64,000 nucleotides of DNA, taken from Methylomicrobium lacus LW14 (GTDB lineage Bacteria > Pseudomonadota > Gammaproteobacteria > Methylococcales > Methylomonadaceae). The stretch spans positions 558,001 to 622,000 of the forward strand of contig NZ_AZUN01000001.1 of the NCBI RefSeq assembly GCF_000527095.1, given 5' to 3'. Each line of letters starts with the position of its first letter. Position 1 is the stretch's first letter. The notes under the pieces are model-generated. The model searched no databases. It was not told the origin of the DNA and saw nothing but the letters and a program-made list of their open reading frames with translations. Position numbers and translations under genes: made by a program. Positions 33,661-42,700 of this stretch are shown in pieces.

Positions 33661-36342
33661 ATGGGTCCTCATTATCTCAGTCGTTTTTTCTCACCCCGAT
33701 CGGTCGCGATTGTCGGCGCCTCGGAGCGCCCGGACAGTGTCGGACACCGGCTATTGCTGAACATGCAGGAGGCGGGGTTCAAAGGTAGCATTTTTCCGGT
33801 CAACCTGAAACACGAAACCTTGCTCGGCTACAAGGTTTACCGCGACATCAATTCGATTCCGGAAGATCTCGAACTGGCCGTGATCGCGGTCCCCGCGGCC
33901 GCCGTACCGGCCGTCATGCGGCAATGCGGAGACAAAGGCGTCAGTTGCGCGATCATCATCAGCGCCGGCTTTGGCGAACTGGGCGCGGAAGGCAAGCGCC
34001 TGCAGGATGAAATTCTGGACATTGCGCACCGCTACGGCATCCGGATAATCGGCCCGAATTGCCTCGGCGTGATACGCCCGAGCGGCCATATTAATGCGAC
34101 CTTCGGCGAGGGCCCGGTCAAGGACGGCAATCTGGCGCTGTTGTCGCAATCGGGCGCGGTCTGCACCGCGATTCTGGATTGGGCGCAGGCGAACGACATC
34201 GGCTTTTCGACAGTCGTGTCGATGGGCGGCGCGGCCGACATCGATTTCGGCGAAGTGCTGGATTATCTGGCGCTGGACACGAAAACCACCGGCATCCTGA
34301 TGTATGTCGAAGGCATCCGCGACGCGCGCCGCTTTTTAAGCGGCCTCCGAGTCGCGGCACGTCTGAAGCCGGTGATTCTGATCAAATCCGGCCGCCATGA
34401 AGCGGGCTGCAAGGCCGCGATGTCGCATACCGGCGCGATGGTCGGCGGCGACGATGTGTTCGATGCGGCGATCGAGCGGGCCGGCGTGGTCAGGGTTTAC
34501 AGCATCGCGGAACTGTTCTCGGCCGCGCGCATCCTGGCCAATAATTATCTGGTCAAACAGGCGCGCCTGGCGATCATCACCAACGCCGGCGGACCCGGCG
34601 TGATGAGCACCGACCGGGCCGGCGATGTCGGCGTAATCATGGCCGAACTTAGCCCTGCGAGTCTCGACGCCTTGAATCAGGCGCTGCCGGCGCACTGGTC
34701 GCACGGCAATCCTATCGACATCCTCGGCGATGCGACCGCCGAGCGCTATCAGAAGGCGCTCGAAGTCTGTTTGCAGGATCCGAATGTGGACGGCGTGCTG
34801 GTGATTCTGACGCCGCAGGCGATGACGCATCCGACGCAAATCGCGCACTGCGTGATCGAGGCGGCCAAAACCTGCAGCAAGCCGGTGCTGGCTTCCTGGA
34901 CCGGCGGCGCGAAGGTCAAGGAGGGCAGGGCGCTGTTTGAAAACAGCCGGGTCGCGCATTTTGACACGCCCGAAGTCGCGGTCGATGCGTTTTCGTTTCT
35001 CGCGAAATATCACAACAATCAGATCCTGCTCAAGCAGATTCCTTCAGTTTCCGAGGAACTGCGCGCGCCGGATGTGGAAGGCGCGCGCCTGATCATCGAG
35101 CGGGTCCTGTCCGAAGGGCGTCAGGTGCTGACCACTCAGGAATCGAAGGCGATTCTGGCCGCGTTCCATATTCCGGTTACCCAAACGATCAAGGTCTCCA
35201 ACGCGAAGGACGCGATGATCGCGGCCGAGTCGATGGGCTTCCCGGTGGTATTGAAGGTGAACATGGCCGAGTTCAGCCATAAAACCGACATCGGCGGCGT
35301 CAGGCTGAACATCCGCAGTGTGCAGGAAGTGTCGCACCTTTATGCCGAAATGGAAGCGGCGATCCGCAAGAAGCATCCGGAAGTCAGCGACATCGTGATG
35401 ACGGTCGAGCCGATGTACGGTTCGCGCAGCGGGCGCGAATTGATGCTCGGCGTGATTCGCGATCCGGTGTTTGGTCCGGCGATCAGTTTCGGACTGGGCG
35501 GCACCCTGGTTGAAATCTTACGCGACAAGGCGGTCGCGCTGCCGCCGTTGAATGCCTACATGGCCGAGCAAATCATTGCGAAAACGAAGGCCGCAAAATA
35601 TCTGGGCGCATTCCGGCAATTGCCGCCGGCGCACAGCAAAGCCCTGGTCGAAGTCTTGTTGAATATTTCGGTGATGGTCAGCGAACTACCGGAAATCCTC
35701 GAACTCGACATCAATCCGTTGATCGCGGACGAAAACGGGGTGATGGCCGTCGATGCCCGAATCAAGGCGCAACTCTCGCACCAGCTGATGCCGTATGCGC
35801 ACATGGCGATTCATCCTTATCCGCATGAATGGGTCGAGCATTACCAGCTGGCCAACGGCATGGGCATCACGATCCGGCCGATTCGTCCGGAAGATGGCGA
35901 TCTGGAAAAAGATTTCGTGCACCGCCTGTCCGGACGCAGCAAATATTTCCGTTTCATGCAGGCGTTGCAGGAACTGACGCCGGAGATGATCGTGCGCTTC
36001 ACGCAGATCGACTACGACAGAGAAATGGCGTTTATCGCGGTTTCCGCGCAAGACACCCCGTCGAAGGAATACGGCGTCGGCCGCTACATCGTAAATCCGG
36101 ACGGCCAGTCGGTCGAGTTTGCCTTGGTCGTATCCGATGACTCCCAGTGCCTGGGCATCGGCACCCGCCTGATGAAAACCCTGATGCGCACCGCTAAATT
36201 CAAAGGCATTGCGTTTATCGAAGGCGAGGTTTTAACCGTGAACCAGCCGATGCTGTCGTTCGTCAGCAAACTCGGCTTCAGCATCGAAAAAATTCCCGGT
36301 GATAGCGAAGTCGTGCGCGTGATCAAGGACTTAAGGCAGTAG
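33661..36342 (+). CDS. protein lysine acetyltransferase Pat (acyl-CoA synthetase-like plus GNAT)
   Basis: An 893-residue protein, near the 886 of E. coli PatZ/YfiQ. The CoA-binding domain begins FFSPRSVAIVGASERP. A succinyl-CoA-ligase-like domain has the SHTGAMVGGDDVF histidine. An ATP-grasp region follows (VVLKVNMAEFSHKTDIGGV), then a C-terminal GNAT domain with the acetyl-CoA loop QCLGIGTRLMKTLM. Such proteins acetylate lysines, notably of acetyl-CoA synthetase, and so control acetate activation. GGAG lies 6 bases before the ATG. It stands alone and is divergent from mlaA. Confidence 0.88.
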   Translation: MGPHYLSRFFSPRSVAIVGASERPDSVGHRLLLNMQEAGFKGSIFPVNLKHETLLGYKVYRDINSIPEDLELAVIAVPAAAVPAVMRQCGDKGVSCAIIISAGFGELGAEGKRLQDEILDIAHRYGIRIIGPNCLGVIRPSGHINATFGEGPVKDGNLALLSQSGAVCTAILDWAQANDIGFSTVVSMGGAADIDFGEVLDYLALDTKTTGILMYVEGIRDARRFLSGLRVAARLKPVILIKSGRHEAGCKAAMSHTGAMVGGDDVFDAAIERAGVVRVYSIAELFSAARILANNYLVKQARLAIITNAGGPGVMSTDRAGDVGVIMAELSPASLDALNQALPAHWSHGNPIDILGDATAERYQKALEVCLQDPNVDGVLVILTPQAMTHPTQIAHCVIEAAKTCSKPVLASWTGGAKVKEGRALFENSRVAHFDTPEVAVDAFSFLAKYHNNQILLKQIPSVSEELRAPDVEGARLIIERVLSEGRQVLTTQESKAILAAFHIPVTQTIKVSNAKDAMIAAESMGFPVVLKVNMAEFSHKTDIGGVRLNIRSVQEVSHLYAEMEAAIRKKHPEVSDIVMTVEPMYGSRSGRELMLGVIRDPVFGPAISFGLGGTLVEILRDKAVALPPLNAYMAEQIIAKTKAAKYLGAFRQLPPAHSKALVEVLLNISVMVSELPEILELDINPLIADENGVMAVDARIKAQLSHQLMPYAHMAIHPYPHEWVEHYQLANGMGITIRPIRPEDGDLEKDFVHRLSGRSKYFRFMQALQELTPEMIVRFTQIDYDREMAFIAVSAQDTPSKEYGVGRYIVNPDGQSVEFALVVSDDSQCLGIGTRLMKTLMRTAKFKGIAFIEGEVLTVNQPMLSFVSKLGFSIEKIPGDSEVVRVIKDLRQ

Positions 36343-36372
36343 ACGGATTGTAAGGTAGGAAGCTGCCGTCCT

Positions 36373-36394
36373 CCCTCTCCAAGCGAGGAGAGGG
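36373..36394. repeat. short palindromic repeat
   Basis: CCCTCTCC and GGAGAGGG around aagcga, followed by CCGGGGTGAGG. This motif is a common interspersed repeat in proteobacterial genomes. Confidence 0.6.
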
Positions 36395-36433
36395 CCGGGG
36401 TGAGGTTGATAACAATCAGATTGCTTTGATGAT

Positions 36434-36456
36434 GTGGAGGCCTTTGATGCCTCCAC
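36434..36456. terminator. hairpin between convergent genes
   Basis: Perfect 8-bp arms GTGGAGGC and GCCTCCAC around ctttgat lie between the convergent pat and hemerythrin genes. A T-rich stretch (GGGTTTTACTT) follows only further on, so it is a possible shared terminator. Confidence 0.5.
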
Positions 36457-36475
36457 CCACTTTGCTTGTTGGGTT

Positions 36476-36871
36476 TTACTTCAAAACGACCGAATAGCCC
36501 TTGTCAAAAGTCGGAATATGCTGATCCAGCCAGCTTTTGACCATTTGGCCGACTTCTTCGGTGACTTCGGCTTGTCCCGCATGAAACTTTTTCTGTAAAT
36601 CCGCGCAGATGTTGACCAGCGCATCATGCTCCGCCTTATGCGGGGCAAATCCCGCATAACCTGCCGCCGTCATTTCTTTTTCCTCATGCGCAAAATGATC
36701 GACCACATACGCGATCAAATCATCCAGCTGCGAACCCACTGCTGAACGCTCGGCGCCCCCCGTCGCCAGGTCGTACAGTTTGTTCAACTTGCCGAACAAA
36801 ATTTGGTGTTCTTCGTCAGCAAAACCCACGTTGGTGCCAAATTGGGCAGCTGTCCAGGTAATTAAAGCCAT
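36476..36871 (-). CDS. bacteriohemerythrin
   Basis: A 131-residue single-domain hemerythrin. The di-iron ligands are visible in DEEHQILFGKLNKLY, HFAHEEKEM, HKAEHDALV and the C-terminal HIPTFDKGY. It binds O2 reversibly at a di-iron site in the cytoplasm. In Methylococcus capsulatus a protein of the same length is thought to bring O2 to particulate methane monooxygenase; a similar job here is inference. It is a single gene with its own promoter region. A signalling operon runs upstream on the same strand. Confidence 0.92.
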   Translation of the reverse strand: MALITWTAAQFGTNVGFADEEHQILFGKLNKLYDLATGGAERSAVGSQLDDLIAYVVDHFAHEEKEMTAAGYAGFAPHKAEHDALVNICADLQKKFHAGQAEVTEEVGQMVKSWLDQHIPTFDKGYSVVLK

Positions 36872-37033
36872 GATACTTCTCCTCTGTTTTTGTTATTATT
36901 AACCGCACAAATATTATGGTTTTGTTGGAGGAGAAAAGCAACACATTTTTTATGGTTTTTATCCGAAGGAAGATTATCGCGTAAATTGGTCCGAGACGAA
37001 TCCTGTTTATTTGCAGGGAGAGCTCGGCAGCGG

Positions 37034-38842
37034 TTAATTCAGCTTGTTTGTAAGTTTTGGCTCCAGCAGGTTGCATAACGTATGTAAATTCAATGGTTTG
37101 ACCAGGTGATGATCGAAACCCGCCTCCTGCGAACGGGCTAAGTCCTCCGCCCTACCATAGCCGCTTAATGCTATCAGCAGCAGATCGCCCCCGTTGGGCA
37201 GGCGCCTGATGCATTGAGCCACTTGATAGCCATTCTCTCCGGGCATTCCGATGTCCAGCAGCACCACATCGGGATGGAATGCGTCGATCAGCGTGATGGC
37301 TTGCTCACCAGAATCAGCCATCTTGACCTCGTAGCCATTCAGCTCCAGAAGGAGGGCTGTACTCATCCTTACGTCGGAATCATCGTCCACCACCAGCACC
37401 CGCATGCCTGCGTTAGGCGATGGCGTTGGTGTCTCGGAGACAGGAACGGTAGTCGCTTTGACAATCGTCGGTAACCGGATGCTGAAAGTGGAGCCAAGTC
37501 CAGCGCCAGGGCTTGATGCCGTTACTTGTCCGCCGTGTAGCTCCACTAGTTGCTTGACCAGAGTAAGACCTATGCCTAGTCCACCCTGAGATCGATCCAG
37601 GGTACGCATACCCTGTTGGAACATGTCGAAAATAGTCGGCAATAGTTCCGGCGAGATGCCAGTGCCGTTGTCCCGCACCCGGATCTCAACTTCGGCCCCG
37701 AGCCGTTGGGCATTAACCTCGATTTGACCTTTTTCCAGAGAGTATTTGCTAGCATTGTCGAGGAGGTTAAGTAACACTTGAGATAGGCGTACGGAATCAC
37801 CCTCCAACAGTATCGGTTGTTCAGGCAGGCAAACATCGAGATGTTGTTGTTTGGCCAAGATGAAGCCGCGTGCCGTCTCCAAGACGGCCTTAATCACTTC
37901 TACAAGGTCTATCCGTTCTTTCTTCAGTGAAATTTTGCCACGCGCGATACGGGAAACATCCAGTAGATCGTCCACCAGGTGCGTGAGGTGCTTCACTTGC
38001 CGCTTAATAATTTCGGTCGCCCAGCTGAGCTGCGGATCTTCCAGATTAAGCCTATCCAAGATATGGGCTGCATTGTTAATGGGGGTCAGCGGGTTTCTCA
38101 GTTCGTGAGCCAGCATGGCGAGGAATTCGTCCTTACGTTGGTTAGCCTCGCGCAGGGCGGCTTTGACCTGTTTGCTAGCGGAGATATCACGGCTTACGGT
38201 GGCGAAACCCACTGGCTCTCCGGTGCTGTCTTTAATAGTGAACACGTTGTAGAGCATCCAGATTCCGGCGCCGCTCTTGAAATGGCGGAACCTGATTTCC
38301 ACATCGGCGTGACCCTCGCGTACAACGCGCGGGAAGAATTCACCAAGGATGAAGCGCTGATCTTCGGGGAAGAAAAATTCCTGGACCGGCGTTCGAACAG
38401 CCTGCTCCAGGCTGTCGAGGCCGACCAGGCGCATGCCGGCTTCGTTGATGTAGAATGGAATGAAATTCATGTCGGACATGCCGATGAACTCCATGCTGTT
38501 GTCGGCCAGCGAAACAAATTTTTGCCGTTCCAGCTCAATGTGCTTGCGTTCGGTAATGTCGCGCAGGGCGATGACGTAGCCGGGTTGGCCGTCCCATTCC
38601 AGCGGCGTGGAACGCATTTCTGCCCAGGCGAGTCCGTTGGGACGGATCAGATTAATGTCCTGATAGCTATTTTTATCAGGATTGACTGGAATCGCCAGCG
38701 ATTGACCGACTATCGGGCTGCGTGCCAGCAGTTTTTCGGCAGCTTGGTTGGCATAGAGCACAACGCCCTGGCTATCTACCACCAAAACGCCGTCGGTGAT
38801 AGTGCCGAGAATCAGGTCGAGCTTGGAACGATGAGTGGCCAT
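37034..38842 (-). CDS. PAS/PAS hybrid sensor histidine kinase with receiver
   Basis: A 602-residue cytoplasmic protein with no membrane segment. Two PAS domains lie at about residues 8-115 and 120-235 (VVDSQGVVLYANQAAEKLL; FIGMSDMNFIPFYINEAG). HisKA follows with the phospho-His in MLAHELRNPLTPINNAA, then HATPase (LLNLLDNASKYS, RDNGTGISPELL, GGLGIGLTLVKQL). A C-terminal receiver carries VVDDDSD and VVLLDIGMPG. It starts 15 bases after the receiver-KaiB gene, so it is the third gene of that operon. It probably phosphorylates itself and perhaps the KaiB-fused regulator. Confidence 0.92.
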   Translation of the reverse strand: MATHRSKLDLILGTITDGVLVVDSQGVVLYANQAAEKLLARSPIVGQSLAIPVNPDKNSYQDINLIRPNGLAWAEMRSTPLEWDGQPGYVIALRDITERKHIELERQKFVSLADNSMEFIGMSDMNFIPFYINEAGMRLVGLDSLEQAVRTPVQEFFFPEDQRFILGEFFPRVVREGHADVEIRFRHFKSGAGIWMLYNVFTIKDSTGEPVGFATVSRDISASKQVKAALREANQRKDEFLAMLAHELRNPLTPINNAAHILDRLNLEDPQLSWATEIIKRQVKHLTHLVDDLLDVSRIARGKISLKKERIDLVEVIKAVLETARGFILAKQQHLDVCLPEQPILLEGDSVRLSQVLLNLLDNASKYSLEKGQIEVNAQRLGAEVEIRVRDNGTGISPELLPTIFDMFQQGMRTLDRSQGGLGIGLTLVKQLVELHGGQVTASSPGAGLGSTFSIRLPTIVKATTVPVSETPTPSPNAGMRVLVVDDDSDVRMSTALLLELNGYEVKMADSGEQAITLIDAFHPDVVLLDIGMPGENGYQVAQCIRRLPNGGDLLLIALSGYGRAEDLARSQEAGFDHHLVKPLNLHTLCNLLEPKLTNKLN

Positions 38843-38857
38843 AGTCGATAAGTTTGC

Positions 38858-39559
38858 TTAAACGATGATGGTTTGTACGCCGACTCCTTTAGCTTCGGTG
38901 GTAATGGCGGCGATGACTGAAGGCACTCGCGACAGGTCGCCGAGCAGTTTCAGCACGGGTTCCGGCACATCGCGCACCAGCATCGGCGTCGCAAACACGT
39001 CTTTTTCAAGCGCTTTTTCCGGCATGCCCAATACTTCGACGACATCCAGAACCCAGTGTCCGGGATCGTAAAGTTTGGCGAGCGCAACGGTAATCTGTTC
39101 GACCAGTCGGCGGGTTTCGCTGTTCAACGATACCACGTACAGGGTTAGAGCCAGTTTGTGCGGCGTTGCGCGCCGCTCTTCCTGAGGAGGGGCGTTACGG
39201 ACAATCCGGGCGATATTACGAATTTGGTCGGAAGACAGCGGCTTGCTGGCCAGTTCGAACTCAATCCCTTCCTCATGTATCACTTTCAGTTGGTCCATGT
39301 ATTCGGTGGCAAAGGCGGTGACGATATAAATGTTCAGCGTTTCGTCAATGGCTTTCAGACGGCGCAAGGTTTCGACGCCATCAATGCCGGGCATGCGCAG
39401 GTCGAGAAAAATCAGATCGGGACGTTCGGCGCGGGCCAATTCGATGCCTTGCAAACCGTTCTCGGCTTCCAGAACAGAGAAGTTGTCATCTTCCAGAATC
39501 AGCTTGAAAGCACTGCGTACCGCAGGATCGTCGTCTATTACCAGAATTTTTCTTACCAT
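38858..39559 (-). CDS. response regulator fused to a KaiB-like domain
   Basis: A 233-residue protein. Residues 1-122 are a receiver: acidic pair in VIDDDPAV, phospho-acceptor D53 in FLDLRMPG, T81 and K106 in ASKPL. Residues of about 136-222 match KaiB, the thioredoxin-like clock protein: LTLYVVSLNSETRRL, a central VLDVVEVLG, then DVFATPMLVRDVPEPVLKL and GDLSR. There is no DNA-binding domain. In cyanobacteria KaiB binds KaiC, and the kinase SasA has a KaiB-like sensor. A receiver that controls a KaiB fold would be an output by protein contact. It lies between two histidine-kinase genes. Confidence 0.87.
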   Translation of the reverse strand: MVRKILVIDDDPAVRSAFKLILEDDNFSVLEAENGLQGIELARAERPDLIFLDLRMPGIDGVETLRRLKAIDETLNIYIVTAFATEYMDQLKVIHEEGIEFELASKPLSSDQIRNIARIVRNAPPQEERRATPHKLALTLYVVSLNSETRRLVEQITVALAKLYDPGHWVLDVVEVLGMPEKALEKDVFATPMLVRDVPEPVLKLLGDLSRVPSVIAAITTEAKGVGVQTIIV

Positions 39560-39570
39560 AGCGTGTCTCT

Positions 39571-39780
39571 TGTGTATTGGGATTTAAATGCTCAAGCACG
39601 GGGAAATCTTAGCCGCAAACAGAGCCGCCGTGTGCAAGTCGTGTGTATTGGGGATTTGAATGCTCAAACGTGGGGAAATCGTAGCCGCATACAGCTGCCG
39701 TGTGCAAGTCGTATGCATTGGGAGATTTGAATGCTCAAACGTGGGGGAATCGTAATCGCATACAGCAGCCGTGTCCATGT
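39571..39780 (-). repeat. three 70-bp tandem repeats at the 3' end of the giant kinase gene
   Basis: Units at 39571-39640, 39641-39710 and 39711-39780 are exactly 70 bases each and share ATTTGAATGCTCAAACGTGG and GCCGTGTGCAAGTC. The third unit encodes the last residues and stop of the kinase (MRLRFPHV). The second would encode the same tail again, and the first is more diverged. It looks like a repeated duplication of the gene end. Confidence 0.9.
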
Positions 39781-42700
39781 ACACTCTCTGCCTGTATATT
39801 GCCCCCGACATCCTGAACCAGACGGCGGATAACCGACAAGCCCAGACCGGTACCTTTTCCGGGAGGCTTGGTGGTAAAAAACGGATCGAAAATTTTGGGT
39901 TGTACATCTTGCGGGATGCCGGGACCGTTATCGGTTACGCTCAATTCTAACATACCCTCGATAGGGCTAACGATGATTTTGATTTGTGGTTGCCGGATGT
40001 CGGCTAGCGCGTCGCGGGCGTTAAGGATTAGATTGACCAGAATTTGCTGCAGACTGTCGGCGCTACAGCGGATGGCCGGCAGATCGTCGGCGGCATCGAC
40101 CTCGACAGCTATGCTGTCTTTGGTCAATTCGCCTTCCAGCAGCAACAGAGTTTGCTTGATTATCTCCGCGGGCTTGCAGTTGCCGTTTGGGGTCGACCGG
40201 GTGTGGACGAATACCAGCATGTTGCTGACAATCTTCTTGATGCGGTGAATTTGCTGTAGCGCCTGATCGAGAATTTCCTTTGATTTTTCATCCGGACTTC
40301 TGCCTGCGGCGAATTCGACAAAATTCATCACTCCCATCAGCGGGTTGTTGATCTCATGCGCCACACCGCCCACCAGCGTCCCCAATGCCGAAAGTTTTTC
40401 CATCTGCAGCATGTGTTCCTGGTTTTCTTGGAGTTTTATGTAGGCCAGTCGGGTTTGTTCCAGGAGACGGGCGTTTTCTAAGGAAATCGCAGCCTGGGCG
40501 GTCAATAGCTCGGTCATATCGGTTTTTTCGGCAGTAAATACACCGGCAGACAGCCGATTCTCCAGATAGAGCAGGCCGATGAGCTCGTTTTGTTTGATGA
40601 TCGGCAGGCATAGCACTGAACGCAGCCTGAGTGCCTGCACTTCCGGGGTATTTTGAAACTCGCCTTCGGTCATCGCATCATGCAGTAACACTTTTTTACG
40701 CGTGCGCAGCACGTAATTGACGATGGCGCGGCTGATGCTGCTGCGGGTCTGGTTAAGGCTGAGAGACTGACGGTTAATGATATGTTTTTTGCCGACATGG
40801 CTTTCGGCCGCGACCCGCAGTTCATCCGCCTCCTTGATCAACAGGTAGCCGTGCTGAGCCCCCGAGCTTTCCAGCACGACGCTCATGATTTTTTGCATGA
40901 GCCGATTCAGATCGACTTCCGCCGACAAGGCCAGCGCCGATTTCATCAGATAATTGAAGTCAAGATTCGGCAGAGTCGCCGGCGTGTCGTGGGCAACGGT
41001 CTTTTCAGCGCGAACTGCATTATCAGGGGCAGTGTAAGGGTGACGTTGCTGCAACAGTGCATTTTTGCGATCGGCGCGGCACGCCCGGTATACGTGCCGT
41101 GCCGCACCGTAATACAGTTCGGCATCGCCTAGATTTCCGACTGCCACCACCTCGGCCAATGCTTCATATAAATGACCGGTGAGCAGGACGTAGTTTTGTG
41201 CCTGGGCGATCGCGATAGCATCCAAATACAAGGTACGGGCGTCGCGCATTTGGTTTTGAGCGCGGGCGATCTCGGCATGAATAAAGGCCAGAAAGGGTTT
41301 CAGCAGCGGTCCAAGACGGGCCCAAGTTTCCAGTTCGGCCAAGAGCGGCGCGATTTCCGCTTCCAGCGCCGGCCAGTCGGCACCCTCCGGCCAACGCAGG
41401 CGATTGACGATACGGAAGACATACCAGAGGCGTTTCAGTACGTTATCGGTCAGACCGTGCAGATAGCGTTCCACCGTTTGCAAAGACACGGCCGCCGCCG
41501 CGTAATCGCCCAGATAATGCTGAGTGAAACCCAGCAGGGCAAAATAACTGCCGGAAGCGGCGACATAATTGTCGGCTTCCCAGCGTACCAGAGTTTCGGT
41601 CATATCCACCGGCTGGTAATCGGGTTTCATCGGTGCCACCCAGCCGGTCAGCACGGCTTCGGCAAGGCCGACCGAAAAAGACAGCTGGTTCTTGCGAGAG
41701 AAGTGCAGGCATTCTTCGGCAGCTTCTTCAACCAGACGCAGATTTTTGCCCTGTACCTGCAAATTCCACATCAACGGTCCGTAGGACAGGCCGGCGTTAT
41801 ATAAATCGCCGCAATTCTTGCCGCACTGTATGGCTTTGTGGCAGTAATCGACGATCTCGGCCGGATGACTGCGCGAATGCATATTGCACCAGACAATGCC
41901 GTTCATGCCTCGGGTCGCACCGAAGGTATTGGGGTGTTTTGCACAGAGGTCGTGGGCCAGATCCTGGTACAGAAATGCCGGCTCGAACTTGCCCTGCTCG
42001 CCGAGGTTGAGGCCCATGATCGAGAACGAATAAATCACGGATTCATCCATGCCGCCCTGCAGGCAATGCAAGGTAGATTGCGCCGCTGACAGATACAGCT
42101 GCGGCACCAGTCCGGACATATAGAGGTCGGGGATTAGCTCGCTGTAGAATGCCAGCTCGATCTTGCTTTTGCGGTCCTGGGTAAAAGGCATATGCAAAAT
42201 AGTCGACCAGACATTTCCTTGCTGTTCGATTTCCGCCATTAAAGACAACATCTGCCGTTTGGCTATCTCGGGTTGTTCGGGAATCGACTTGTCGAAATAG
42301 GCAAGGCCGCGGTTGGCGGTAGCGATGGCCTTGTTGAAGTTGCCGAATGAAGACAATGACGTGGTCTGTTCCGCCAGGGCTTCGGCTTTGTCCAGATCGC
42401 TGACGGCGTGTTCGATGAGATAATTGAGCAGCACTTCCGATCTTTCGTAACGGCCACACATCAGCTCGGTCTTGGCCAGACGCTGGTAAATGCGAAAAGT
42501 CAGATCGTAAGCCTGTTGCCAGCAATCGTCCGGCAGATAGTCGTGGGCTTTCTGAAAAAAATCTTTGGCGGCATCGCCGGCTAGGGCATCCAGTGCCTTG
42601 TTGCCGGCATGGAAGTTGATATTGACCAGCCGATACGCCAGTTCCTGATCCATGTCCGCCGGACGGCCCAGATTGAGGTGGGCAGCAATGGTAAACAGGT

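Noticed and set aside
39571..39780. Possible CRISPR-like array
   Set aside because: The three 70-base units are directly adjacent with no spacers, and one is part of a coding sequence, so it is a tandem duplication.
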